This document shows, piece by piece, positions 13,241 through 25,430 of a DNA stretch of 64,000 bases (positions within the stretch are counted from its first letter, which is position 1; each line of letters begins with the position of its first letter). The stretch is from the NCBI RefSeq assembly GCF_026212465.1, contig NC_080053.1, positions 17,178,379-17,242,378 on the forward strand, given 5' to 3'. The stretch comes from Amaranthus tricolor. Lineage: Eukaryota > Streptophyta > Magnoliopsida > Caryophyllales > Amaranthaceae. The notes under the pieces are model-generated. The model searched no databases. It saw only the letters and a program-made list of their open reading frames with translations, and was not told the DNA's origin. The translations under genes and the position numbers were made by a program.

Positions 13241-14060
13241 CAAAAACGGTTAAAAACGCATAAAATGGCAACTTAACACGTAATTTCTAGCATATGACTA
13301 CGATTTTCAATTCTAACCACTTCAACACATTAATATATACCAAAAAGTGTTGTGTGCCAAGTTTCGTGCAAAACAAACCAAGTTTGAGCTACTTTACGCG
13401 CGAAACTACCAAAAACGGTTAAAAACGCATAAAATCGCAACTTAACACGTAATTTCTAGCATATGACTACGATTTTCAATTCTAACAACTTCAACACAAT
13501 AATATATACCAAATAGTGTTGTGTGCCAAGTTTCGTGCAAAACAAACCAAGTTTGAGCTACTTTACGCGCGAAAGTGCCAAAAACGGTTAAAAACGCATA
13601 AAATTGCAACTTAACACGTAATTTCTAGCATATGACTATGATTTTCAATTCTAACCACTTCAACACAATAATATATACCAAATAGTGTTGTGTGCCAAGT
13701 TTCGTGCAAAACAAACCAAGTTTGAGCTACTTTACGCGCGAAAGTGCCAAAAACGGTTAAAAACGCATAAAATCGCAACTTAACACGTAATTTCTAGCAT
13801 ATGACTATGATTTTCAATTCTAACCACTTCAACACATTAATATATACCAAATAGTGTTGTGTGCCAATTTTCGTGCATAACAAACCAAGTTTGACCTACT
13901 TTACGCGCGAAATTGACAAAAACGCTTAAAAACGCATAAAATCGCAACTTAACACGTAATTTCTAGCATATGACTATAATTTTCAATTCTATCCACTTCA
14001 ACACAATAATACATACCAAAGAGTGTTGTGTGCCAAGTTTCGTGTAAATCTGATACAAAT
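13241..14060. repeat. 169-bp minisatellite in CACTA A (about 5 copies)
   Basis: The word CAAAAACG(G/C)TTAAAAACGC starts at 13241, 13410, 13579, 13748 and 13917, every 169 bp exactly. Each unit also holds TTTCTAGCATATGACTA and a GTGTTGTGTGCCAA motif. The array begins about 25 bp upstream (minus strand) of the Ulp1 cysteine exon, so it lies inside an intron or a deletion junction. The reverse complement of the same monomer forms the array at 21711-22410 in element B. Confidence 0.95.
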
Positions 14061-14242
14061 GTGGTTGTATGAAATGAACATACCAAAGGAGCCCACACAA
14101 GGCTGCATACAGACCTCACGACAAAGCAGCAAACTAGTGACCAGACCACCTTGCAAGACACGTGGAGACTAAACCTATGCATCCGGGACCTAGGCTAAAG
14201 TGGAAATGAAATTTCGGTACTTGGATCTAGCTATCAAGATCC

Positions 14243-15097
14243 TTAAACCATTCTAACAATCCTGGACCTACGCTTGAATCTAGGTATTATTGGAAGATAC
14301 CACAATACCTTAGCCAGGGGCCCTTTAGCATCCCGAGCCCCTTTACGCTTGTAGCGCGATAACCCACACCTAGGACACTCTTCTAAGTTCTCTTTTTCAT
14401 TCCGATACAACAAACAATCATTCGGACACGCATGAATCTTCTGGTACTCTAAGCCGAAAGGACGCATGAGCTTTTTTGCATAATATGTCGACTTTGGAAG
14501 TTCATTTCCCTCAGGAAGCATCTCACCTAATGCTTCTAATAACATTGTGAAACTAGCGTCACTCCAATTGAACTTTGACTTAATGTTGAAAATTGTCAAC
14601 ACTGCTGTTAGTTTGGTGAACTTTGTACATCCAGGGTACAAAGACTTTTGAGAAGCCTCTGTCAACAAGTCAAAAACACGAGGACGTTTTCCTAACTCAT
14701 CCTCGACTCCCTCCATCATCTCATCAACACGATCCACATCCTCATCGACATTCTCTTCATCTGTCTCATACCCATCAACATGATCTACTACATCCTCATT
14801 GACATCGGCCACATTATTGACGTCCTCAACAACACTTTTCTCTTTGTAAACTCCCTCCTCACCATGCCAAACCCAAACATGATATTGAGGCCTAAACCCA
14901 CGTCGAAGTATGTGCTCCCTAAGGATATCAATATTATCTACCTTTGATACATTGCCACAACTGACACATGAGCAATAAAAACCAATTCCCCTCGTCCTAA
15001 CTTGATGTTCAACCGCAATACTACAAAATTCTAAAACGCTATCAATAAATTCCGACGATTCAATGCTTCTATACATACAAGAACGATCTTTTGTCAT
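14243..15097 (-). pseudogene. Truncated CACTA TNP2-type transposase, N-terminal part
   Basis: The reading frame starts at MTKDRSCMYRS and shows the plant transposase-associated domain: GFYCSCVSCGN, HILRRGFRPQYHVWVWHGE, followed by a long acidic Asp/Glu-rich linker. It then reaches the start of the TNP2 region, with the cysteine cluster CPNDCLLYRNEKENLEECPRC and a following PLAKVLWYLPIIPRFKR. The frame runs on into a stop where the TNP2 catalytic region should continue; family members are several times longer. The loss coincides with the internal deletion of element A. A possible in-frame upstream GTG extension was ignored because the family starts at this Met. Confidence 0.8.
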
Positions 15098-15159
15098 CCT
15101 AATTAGTGTGATTAATTGATTCAAAAAAAAATTAATACACAAATTTTATACATATATAC

Positions 15160-16345
15160 TTAACGAACTCTAACTAACCACAAAATTAAGTAATAATCAT
15201 TCATTTAACACTAATTAACCCAAATAATAACACAATGTTTTTTAAACTGTTCAAATGATGTTTATTGTAGTAACCATAATTAATATTTATATAAAAACAA
15301 TAAAAATCAAATCACATTCATAAACATGGACAACTAATTAATATTCATATCAACAACTCATTCATTTAACAATAAACAAACCTAATTAAACCTAACATAC
15401 AAACTATAAAAAAAAATATGATAAATTTAAAACTTAAAAACCACAACTACATACACAATCGTAAATAAAATGAAGAAATTACTTAAAAATATAACAAAAC
15501 ATGATATATATGATAAATTTAAAACTTAAAAACAATAACAACATACACATTCATAAAGTATGACAAATTTAAATCTAATTTACAAATCAAAATGAAAAAA
15601 ATACCTTAAATTATCGTGGGTTTTGGTGGGTTAGTGTATAACCTATACAATGAAAAAAAAATTAGTATAAAAAAAACTAAGCGCCCTAAACGTACACAAT
15701 TAATGAAGCTTGAACAATAATGGCCTAGGTTTGAGAACTAATAAGCTTTAAAAAAATTATACCTTGAAGAAGAGCAAGAACTAAGCCCAAATTTCGTGGG
15801 TTTTCGTGGGTTTAAGAAGAGCAACAACAATGTGTACAGCGCAGTTTCAAGAAGTTGATAATGAAGAAAAGCAATAAGAAGAGCAAGAATGATGATCAAA
15901 GAAGAACAAGAACAAAAAGATGATGAAGAAGAAAGATTGAAGACAGTAATCGAACAAATTATGATGAACAAGAAAACCGGCAGTTTCAATATTGAGTGAA
16001 GAAGTGCAACAGTCGTATAAACATCAATATAATGAAAGCAGTTTCGTGGGTTTTATGTTTTAACATAACATTAACATATATGGCGCGTTTTTGAAAATAC
16101 AATTGCTGCGGGCAAGGCAAAAACCGCAGCAATTATGTGAAGAATTATGTTATTTGCTGCGGGTAGTCAAGAACCGGAGCAATTGAAGAATGTTTTTTTG
16201 CTGCGGGCGTCAAACAAACCGCAACAATTGAAGCTGCTCATATGTATTTGTTGCGGTCAAGGCCCAAAACCGCAGCATTTAAGTGTTTATTTTTTTTTCT
16301 AATTCTTTTTCCTACTTATTGCTGCGTATATATAAAAACCGCAAC
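15160..16345 (-). other. 5' non-coding region of CACTA A
   Basis: The segment between the TNP2 start and the terminus has no domain-bearing frame. It includes several copies of TTTCGTGGGTTT (about 15620-16060), inverse of the AACCCACGA words in the leader of element B. It also holds a GCTGCGG subterminal block at 16100-16345. Confidence 0.6.
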
Positions 16346-16599
16346 AAATGTTTAGCAGCAAATACGATTTTTTCCACTAGTGAGTGGAAAAAAACGTATC
16401 TGCTGCGTGTCATTTGCTGTGGTTTTCTTTAGACGCAGCATTAAATAGCAAAAATAAAAAAAGAAAAAAAATATATACTACAAATGCTGCGGTTCTCTTG
16501 ATGCCCGCAGCATATAAGTACTTATATGTTGCAGTTTTTTGTAGCCCGCCGCATATAATCACTTATATGCTGCAGTCTATTTCAGCCTACAGCAAATAG

Positions 16600-17230
16600 C
16601 CTTACTTCTGAAAAATTTAAAACCTGCGTTTCAACTTTCATTTGCTCAAAACCTTCATATAACTGTTGTATTCTCGCATAAACCCACGACTCTTGTTCTT
16701 CAAGTTCTTTAATTTCTTCAAGTTCTTCAAAAGTTTCTTCAAAAACCCACGAAAATCTGTTCAAGTTCTTCAAAAACCCACGACTCTACTATGTTCTTCT
16801 CTTCAATCTGTTCAAGTTCTCTAAACCCCACGACTTTTACAACTCTACTGTGTTCTTCATTTTCCTTAAACCCATACGACATTTGCTTCTTTATTCTTTT
16901 TGCTTCTTCTTCCTCATAAACCCACGACATAAGCTTTCTTCATTTGCTCTGTTCTTCATTTGCTCATAAACTCACGACATAAGCACGACATTTGAAGGCC
17001 ACGAATTTGCTTCCTCATATACTCTGTTCTTCATAAACCCACGAATTTCTTATTTAAGCTTTGAAAACCCACGAATTTTTCTTCATATGTCCACGAATCT
17101 TCTCTCTTCAAGGTAATTTTCACGAATCAACGGTGTTTTTTTATGTTTATTTTTACTTTTGTTTGGAAAAAATGGTTATGTGTACTAATTTTGTTTTTCT
17201 TATTTCATTGCAGGTGACATTGTAATTGTT
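16600..17230 (+). repeat. AACCCACGA-rich leader of CACTA B
   Basis: A pyrimidine-rich stretch (TTCAAGTTCTTC-like) contains about ten variants of AAACCCACGA between 16680 and 17100. Element A has the same words inverted in the matching position. They sit between the terminus and the first coding fragment, so they probably form the transcribed leader or promoter of this family. Confidence 0.65.
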
Positions 17231-17650
17231 CTTCATCTACATACACAAGGTAATTTCTAGTGATGCTAATTTTTATTGTTTTTCATATTTTTAGGGTTTA
17301 GGGAGTTTGACATTATTATTTATATTTTGTATAATGAGTTTGATATTTTTCAAAGTTATGTTATTAATTTTTTATTTTTTTTGATTTATGTGTATTTTGT
17401 TAAAAATATGGTTTATTGTACATATGTTTTTATTTTTTAGAATTAGAATATATATGTTTTTAGGGTTAAATGATTTTAATTTTTATGTGCATTTTGTTAA
17501 AGATGAAGTATACAATGTTAATTATTCTAAGTGATTTTATTTTAGAACACAATGTATAGTGCTTATATTTTTAGGGTTAAATTTGTTTGATATTAATAAG
17601 TATATATGTGTATTAATTTTGTTTAGAATTAATTAATCACACTAATTAGG

Positions 17651-18131
17651 ATGACAAAAGATCGTTCTTGGATGTATGGAAGCATTGAATCGTCAGAATT
17701 AATGATGGCGTATTAGAATTTTGTAGTATTGCGGTTGAGCATCAAGTTAGGATGGGGGGGAGTTGGTTTTTATTACCCATGTGTAACTTGTGGCAACGTA
17801 TCAAAGGCAGATAGTGTTCATATCTTTAGGGAGCACATACTTCGACGTGGGTTTAGGCCTCAATATCATGTTTAGGTTTGGCATGGTGAGGAGGGAGTTT
17901 ACAAGGAGAAAAGTGTTGTTGAGGACGTTAATAATGTGGCTGATGTCAATGAGGATGTAGTAGATCATGTTGATGGGTATGAGACAGATGAAGAGAATGT
18001 CGATGAGGATGTGGATCGTGTTGATGAGATGATGGAGGGAGTCAAGGATGAGTTAAGAAAACGTACTCGTGTTTTTGACTTGTTGGCAGAGGCTTCTCAA
18101 AAACCTTTGTACCCTGGATGTACAAAGTTGT
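17651..18131 (+). pseudogene. Broken TNP-associated N-terminal fragment (CACTA B)
   Basis: This stretch is clearly homologous to the start of the TNP2-type protein at 14243-15097 of element A: MTKDRSWMYGS at the start, later HILRRGFRPQYH and the acidic DVNEDVVDHVDGYETDEENV. It is interrupted early by stops and frame changes and ends at a stop just after LYPGCTKL. A partial 169-bp repeat monomer follows directly at 18133-18230. The TNP2 catalytic region is absent. Confidence 0.8.
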
Positions 18132-18253
18132 GATTTTAAGGTTTTTTAAGCTTTTTTGGCACTTTAACACACAACACTATTTTGTTAGAATTGAATTTAC
18201 GTTCCTACGTTCTAATATATTACTATTCATACTCTTTCAGGTACTGATATACA

Positions 18254-20631
18254 ATGCATCTTTTCAGAGCCGAAATTGTCCCCGAGATTGAGGCCTCGGA
18301 TAATGAGCATCATAGTTATGACACTGAAGAGGACGAAATTGTTAGATATGAGCGTATGGCTGAAGACGCTCCACCACTTAAATAATTATGACACTGAAGA
18401 CGCCGCACCAACGGATGCTCCCATGCATTTGGAATACAATGCATTGGTCAACCCTGCGGAAAATGGCGTAGGCAATATGGAAAACAAGTGGGCCTATGTA
18501 TCCGCAAGATTTCCATATTGTACGCATGCAACGAGGTTCCAGAGGGTTTGAAGAACTCTCTATGGAATGATACTGTGGTAAGCAACTTTACTATTTTTAT
18601 TCATTTAGTTTCATTTTAAAATTGATTTAATTGACACTAATAAATATAATTTTTTTGTAGAATCTTTTTCACATCGAGAACGATGAGGAGAAGAAGAATG
18701 TATTTCTTTCAGCTGTTGCTGAAAGATTTAGAGATTTCAAATCCAAACTAGTTACTGGCTGGATCACGAAGAAGCGTGCCCGTACGACTAAAAAAGTCAA
18801 AATGGGAAACAAAGGTGGAGAGCAAGCACCTTCGAAGATGCCCTACGAAATATGGGGTCACATATCAAAGAAGGAATGGAGGCTTTTGTTGCCAAAAGAA
18901 CAACTCCCACTGAAGTTGTAAGTATTCCATATTATATTATAGCTTTTGATTTGAATTTACTTCTTTTGGTTCAATCATTAAACTAATATATGACATTTGA
19001 TTTCTGTTTATTAATTAGGAAAAGCGTAATAAAGCTTCTGAATCAGCAAGCAAAAGAAAGTTTTACCATCGCTTGGGCCCAAAAACGTGCGATGAGGTTC
19101 GAAAAGAGTGGGTGGATGCGGGTTTATATCCCAATCAAAGTCCAGCCACGCCCTCATCTACGACTACCTCCGCATCCGTGAATACTCCTACTGGAGATCG
19201 GGTGCGAGATTGGTATTGCGGGCTTCATTCACGAGATGCAAGTGGTAAATTTACCATTAATGATCCGGGAACAAAGAAGGTTGCTGATGCTGGTGGTGAG
19301 TTTTGAAATTATTAAGTATATTCTTGATTTGTTTTGTATTTTTTGGCTTTGATTTACTTATACTAGTTGTTATATATGTCACTTTTTATTTGAACAAATG
19401 GGCTGGAAGGAAAAACAAGCTACGGGGGAGTTCACCCCAAGAGGCAATGTTGATGCATTGCATATGGTATTAGGGAAAGACCATAGAGGGCGGGTAGTCG
19501 AAAAAGGAGGCGTCTGCGTGGGGTTAAAGAAGGCACTCGGCAAAGAGTGTGTTGCTACTCAATCCCGAACGATGCTACCTGATGAAGTAGCAACCCTCCG
19601 AGCAGAAATTACGAAGGACGTTCTCACCAAACTGGCACTCGTGTTGCAGAAGATGGGAGCACCCGCTGTTGACTTGGCAAACCTGATTGTCGAGGATCAA
19701 CAAAGTCAACATGGGGATCTTAACACTTTGGTAGAGCCAACAGCCGAGCCCATTACCCCCGTAGCACCCCAGCCCATTACTACCCCTGAAGGGAAAAATC
19801 CCACATCGAAGACCATGAACTCCGTTGCTCAAAATCCGGAGCAAACTCCCGAGCCAGTGGTACAGGTACATAGTTTTTAAATATATAAGCACTTATTAAT
19901 TTAAATTGCAATGTGTTTTAATATTTTATTATGATGCTTATTATACTAAACGACTCAATTTTCAGGAGGCAACTCCTTGTTCTCTTTTGCTGGCTCAGTT
20001 AGGTGTTGCTAGTGATAGCGACTTAACTGAGGTTGCATATGGTGTGGCACAACCAACCAAAGAGGGCCAAACAGTGCATTCGATGCCTGTTACTAGTGGC
20101 CATATCAGTTTGACCGTGGAAACTATTCTAAAGGGGTTTGAAGATTTCTCACTCCCGGTTCCAATGCCAGAATGGAGCCTTGAGAAACTATCAGACGCCC
20201 TAGGTAGTTTCGTCACATGGCCATATGCTTGGGTCCGATTCACTACCATGGTAATAATCATTTGTATCTTATTTATTTTTATTTTTTTAATTGCATGCTT
20301 ACACTAATTTAATTTTATAAATTGAAATAGCAAAAGAGTCCAAAGGGCTTTAGGAGAGAGATCAGTTCCTCATCAAAGGTGTCGACTGGGTCAAAGTCGA
20401 TGGCAATCACTTCAATTTTGACTGATGCGGAGCTAAAAGATCTCTCTCAAGATTGCAAATGGCTGCACACATGTGCATCTCGCCTGCGTGAGGAGGACCC
20501 AATCGTTCTAACCCTACAGAAGGAACAATTCCGCTATGTTGAGAGCCCATTTTTAATTGTTGGTCCTAGTGACTTGGGCAATTTTTTAGAGGAGAAATGT
20601 TGAATGTAGCTCTTATCCATGTCTACATGAG
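18254..20631 (+). pseudogene. TnpA-like Transposase_24 protein, N-terminal part of TnpA-Ulp1 gene
   Basis: Exon-like blocks with splice borders lie at 18661-18917, 19019-19295, 19398-19865, 19966-20250 and 20331-20631, with an acidic start region from about 18254. The core IENDEEKKNVFLSAVAERF, KMPYEIWGHISKKEW and LGPKTCDEVRKEW, then a DRVRDWYCGLH segment and MGWKEKQATGEFTPRG, match plant Ptta/En/Spm transposase_24 proteins, which bind subterminal repeats. A linker (DLTEVAYGVAQ, MPEWSLEKLSDALGSFV) leads to the protease domain. The acidic start region hits a TAA, and near 20590 a one-base loss breaks the frame just before EMLNVALIHVYMR, so the copy is inactive as read. Confidence 0.7.
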
Positions 20632-21146
20632 GTGATGTTCATTATCTTACAATTTAGGCATTATTGTTTAATTGTATTAACAACCGAATTACTGACAAAA
20701 TTTTCTTATTCGTGTGTTTAGTGCGGCGTACGAGGAGCGAAATTCTTGCAAACCCCCAATAAAAATTGGATGGTTTTGTCCTGAGTCGATTTCGGATACT
20801 AAAAGCGTAAATGATCCAGATGACGTCAAAACATACATTGAGACTGCTTTGAATAATTCCCTTACATCTAAACACACGTTCATTCTGGCTCCATATGTGG
20901 AAGAGTAAGTTTTATTTTTGAAATTGATCTTATCTTTTGATTTTTAAGTTCACATAATCTCTAATTTGTTGATTTTAAATTTGTGTTTGTAGTTCGCATT
21001 GGATACTTTTGGTCATATGTCCTTTAACGAACACTGTGCACGTCTTCGACTCATTACAAAAACCTTAAAGCCCGCCTCGCAACAAAAAATTCAAAACCTT
21101 GTTTAATGCGTACATAATTTTATAAATTTTACCAATTTTCATTTAT

Positions 21147-21597
<451 letters not shown>

Positions 21598-21710
21598 TAC
21601 TTTTCCCATGCGTTTCAGCACAATGAAGAAAGTGCGTGGAGAAATGAGATCTATATCCAAAGCCACATTTCCGAAATGGACAGCAGTAAAGGTACACAAG
21701 ACTATTCAAT

Positions 21711-22430
21711 TTTAAGGTTTTTAGAGCTTTTTTGGCACTTTTGCACATAAAGTAGCTCAAACTTGGTTTGTTTTGCATGAAACTTTGCACACAATACTAT
21801 TTGGTATATATTATTGTGTTTAAGTAGTTAGAAATGTAAATCATAGTCATATTCTTAATATTACTTGGTAAGTTGCGATTTTAAGGTTTTTAAAGCTTTT
21901 TTTGCACTTTCGCGCATAGAGCAGCTCAAACATGATTTGTTTTGCACGAAACTTGGCACAGAATATTGTTTGGTATATATTATTGTGTTTAAGTTGTTAG
22001 AATTGAAAATAATAGTCATATGCTAGAAATTACGTGCTAAGTTGCGATTTTATGGGTTTTTAAGCTTTTTTTGGACTTTCGCGCATAAAGTAGCTCAAAC
22101 TTGGTTTGTTTTGCGCGAAACTTGGCACACAACAGTATTTGGTATATATTATTGTGTTGAAGTGGTTAGAATTGAAAATAATAGTCATATGCTAGAAATT
22201 ACGTGCTAAGTTGCGATTTTATGGGTTTTTAAGCTTTTTTTGGACTTTCGCGCATAAATTAGCTCAAACTTAGTTTGTTTTTTATGACACTTGGCACACA
22301 ACACTATTTGGTATATATTATTGTGCTGAAGTGGTTAGAATTGAAAATAATAGTCATATGCTAGAAATTACGTGCTAAGTTGCGATTTTATGGGTTTTTA
22401 AGCTTTTTTGGCATGAACATCGATTTTCTC
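21711..22430. repeat. 169-bp minisatellite in CACTA B (about 5 copies)
   Basis: The word GCTTTTTT starts in register at 21726, 21895, 22064, 22233 and 22402, every 169 bp exactly. Units share AAACTTGG...GTTTG, TTGGTATATATTATTGTG and GTCATATGCTAGAAATTACG. The array ends directly at the acceptor of the cysteine exon (22435). It is the inverse of the monomer at 13241-14060. Confidence 0.95.
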
Positions 22431-22746
22431 TTAGTGCTTTCGACAAGCTCATAATACCGTTGATTGCGGCTACTATACTCTCAAATACATGGACGATATC
22501 TTGCAATCCGTGAAGGAGGTTGGAGTCGAAAACATTGACGCCGTAAGTATTTGTTACGTTCTTCAATTATAATATTATATATTTACTATTGGTAAAATCT
22601 AATAATGTTTATGTATCATTTAATTTAATATTATATTATAGGTTTTATACGACATTCCAAGGGAAACACGCTCTTTGAGAGATGGAGAAATGCGCCAATT
22701 GAAAGACAAGATTGCCGCGTATCTTTCTAATTTTTGTTCTTGGTAA

Positions 22747-23199
22747 TTAATGTAATTAGTTTAGATTTAGGACTTTAATTTGTATATGTACATATTATTA
22801 TATATACGATCAAGAGTTTACAAAGAGATTATTGTTATAATTGGTGATTATCATTGGATTATTGGCTTAATCATTGTTTACATTGTACATTATTGGATTA
22901 TTTATTAGTATTAAACGAAAAAAGCAAAAAAAAAAAAAAGATAAATGTTGGGGCCCCCTTTAAACGCCAGCATATGGTCATACACTATATGTTGCGATTT
23001 TAAGGAGGCCCGCAACATATAGTGTATGACTATATGCTGCGGTTTATGGGATGCCCGCAGCATATAGTGCATTTTTCTGCTGCGGTTTTAAACCGCTGCA
23101 TTTAAAATAAGTCACATGCTGCTATCACTAATGCATGGGGCCAAACCGCAGCATATTATGGCCAAAAAACCACAGCAAATAAGGTTTTTTCCACTAGTG
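22747..23199. repeat. 3' subterminal region of CACTA B
   Basis: The segment after the Ulp1 stop has no coding frame. From about 22950 it is dense in GCTGCGG and CCGCAGC words (TATGCTGCGG, CCCGCAGCATATAG) and ends with the terminus at 23199. Confidence 0.7.
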
Positions 23200-23443
23200 A
23201 TGTACTTAGATTTTAGGGTTTGTGTTTTGTACTTCTTTTCATTTTTTGATTTTATTTTCTTGGGTTCAACTGTTTTTTTCAAGTTGATATTCTGAATTCT
23301 GATTCATTGTTAATTTATTAGATTAGGCACTTTTTATTTGGGCTTTTTTAGGATTCTGATGTTTTGATTTATTAGATTAGGGGATTTATTTTATATTCTG
23401 TTTTAACCAAGTAGTTTATTTGTTTTTTTTTTCAAGTAGATTA

Positions 23444-24694
23444 TGTAGGAATGCTAATAGATGATCGAATGCAACAAGAGGGGGGGGGGGGGGGGGGGGG
23501 TGAATTGTTGTGTATTAGGTTTAAGATTTTTGCCTCTAATTTTTGCGGAATTGTATCAAGTAAAGAACAAAACTTAAACTCAAAAACGAAAAGAAAAATA
23601 ATAAAAGGAGACAAAGATTTTACGTGGAAACCTTCTTGGCCTAATAAGAAGGAAAAACCACGACCCCCCGGGATTTCAAAATTCTCACTATGTTTTAGGC
23701 AATCAATTACAATTACATAAAACAAATATGTTTCAATTGAAGCTTCTCTACTCTAGGCCTATTTCTCTTCTCTTTTTTTCTCCTTCTCTTTCTCTTCTCA
23801 CGCTTCTCTTGAAGCTTTTCTATTCCCCTAGACTTCCCTTAAGTCTAGTTACAACAAAAACACTCAATTACCCTTACAAGGCCAATTCTTAAGAAGATTA
23901 AAATTAAGTAGTTGCTCAAGAAAAATATAATGAATTAATTGGCATTAAAATAACTTTGAATATTTTTCTTAATTGATCTCCCTTAATGGACACTCTTAAT
24001 GCCTACATCCCTTGAGCGTAGCTTCCCTCGTTTATAAAGGGAACAACCATCAGTGCACTCAACCCACGATTTCCATGTAGTGCACTCACCCCATGACTTC
24101 CATTACTTACTTGCTCCCAAAGAAAATTGGGAAGTTATTGAAAGTAGAGGTGGAAAATGACTGCGGTTCTCTTGTACGGTTAATAGTACATGAGTCACTA
24201 GGAAGATCCTAAATTATAGGAGACTTGTTCAAAGTAGAGAATAAATCTCTTGGGTGTCCGAATTTATAGGAGACTAATTCAAAGTGAGGAATAAGTCTTC
24301 TCCATATTTTTAGGCGTTTAAAAAAACTTTTTGCCAATTAATAAATTAATTTAATTAAGCAACAAATTAAACTTTTAACCTTTTACATTAACCAAAAACA
24401 GAAAACGTAATTTTCGTAACTTCCAGTCAATGTCTTCTTCAGACCTGTATCGTGGGGAACAGCGCACTGTCTCCATCTACAACTTTCGTCAGGACTTTAA
24501 CTCTAGGAACAGTAAACTGACTTCTAAAGCAATTGTCCAACTTCTTGGATATTTGAGACATGTACAACTTCCACGAACCAAGTCATAGGCTTCATCAACG
24601 ATTAACAAAATCGGATATTCACCTACAAAACAATCTCTAAAACATGTTTGTTTATTTAGAAGTGAAGTCATCATCAAAACCTAAGAGGCCAACA
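23444..24694 (-). mobile_element. 3' LTR of the SIRE-type copia element
   Basis: On the minus strand the LTR begins TGTTGGCCTCTTAGG at 24694 and ends in CTACA at 23444, so it has TG...CA ends. A polypurine tract lies directly before it. A TATA box (TTTATAAA, 24031-24038) marks the U3 promoter. It is homologous along its length to the solo LTR at 27585-28812. It carries a poly-G run of about 20 bases near 23480 where the solo copy has about seven. Confidence 0.9.
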
Positions 24695-24696
24695 AA

Positions 24697-24708
24697 TTCC
24701 CCCTTTTT
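24697..24708 (-). other. Polypurine tract of the SIRE element
   Basis: On the minus strand AAAAAGGGGGAA stands 2 bp before the TGTTGG start of the 3' LTR, the expected site for plus-strand DNA priming. Confidence 0.8.
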
Positions 24709-25430
24709 GATGAAGACAAACTTTATAAACAAACTTAAGTAAAATAGAATAAAGCAAAATTCTTAGAGTATACTAGAGATTAAAGTAACTCCAAATAACT
24801 TAGTAAATTAACTCGTTACAATATAATTTACCAAGCACTCATAGTAGAACAATTTACTCCATACAAAAACATAACAAAATTAATTAAAGTAACACAAAAA
24901 TAGTTTAAACTAACACAAATTAACAAATAATATGACAAATTTAGAACAATTAAACAACAATTAAACTTAACAGCACAGATCAACTTAGATAATGATATTT
25001 TAAGCCCTTAGCAGATCACAGTATGCTTAGCAGATCACAGTATGCAATAATTTCCATTAAAGAGCAGTATAAATCAATCTATCAAGATATGGAGACTGTG
25101 TATTCACAACTTCTCTTAAGTTTGTGCATCTCTTTCCCCTTTTGTCATCAATCAAAAAGAATTGGGGGGCATCAAACCTCAGCACAAACCATATAGATTT
25201 GTCAGTGATGAAACCAAGAAGCAACAAATGAAAGTAAGTTCCATGAAAAGAAATTCAAATCTGCATAGAGTTAAGCATCACAGACCATGAAAATAAAAGC
25301 AAGAAAAGAAAATGCAGTAATTGTTCAACAAACAGATACAATTTTGTACCCCAGATGGTACAACAACAGAAAGAGAAATTGTTTGATAAGTGTCACATCC
25401 AACAAATCATTAAAATTTTGAGGAGATGGA
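24709..25430 (-). other. Non-coding SIRE region between ORF3 and PPT
   Basis: No domain is seen. It includes a tandem pair of CTTAGCAGATCACAGTATG at about 25008-25043. Confidence 0.6.

Noticed and set aside
13241..14060. Regular tandem units that might suggest a CRISPR array
   Set aside because: The units are contiguous 169-bp monomers without unique spacers, in plant DNA within a transposon.
23441..23725. Open frames in the LTRs, the same protein seen at 28545-28802
   Set aside because: They are conserved only because the LTRs are copies of each other; there is no domain and the region is U5/R of an LTR.
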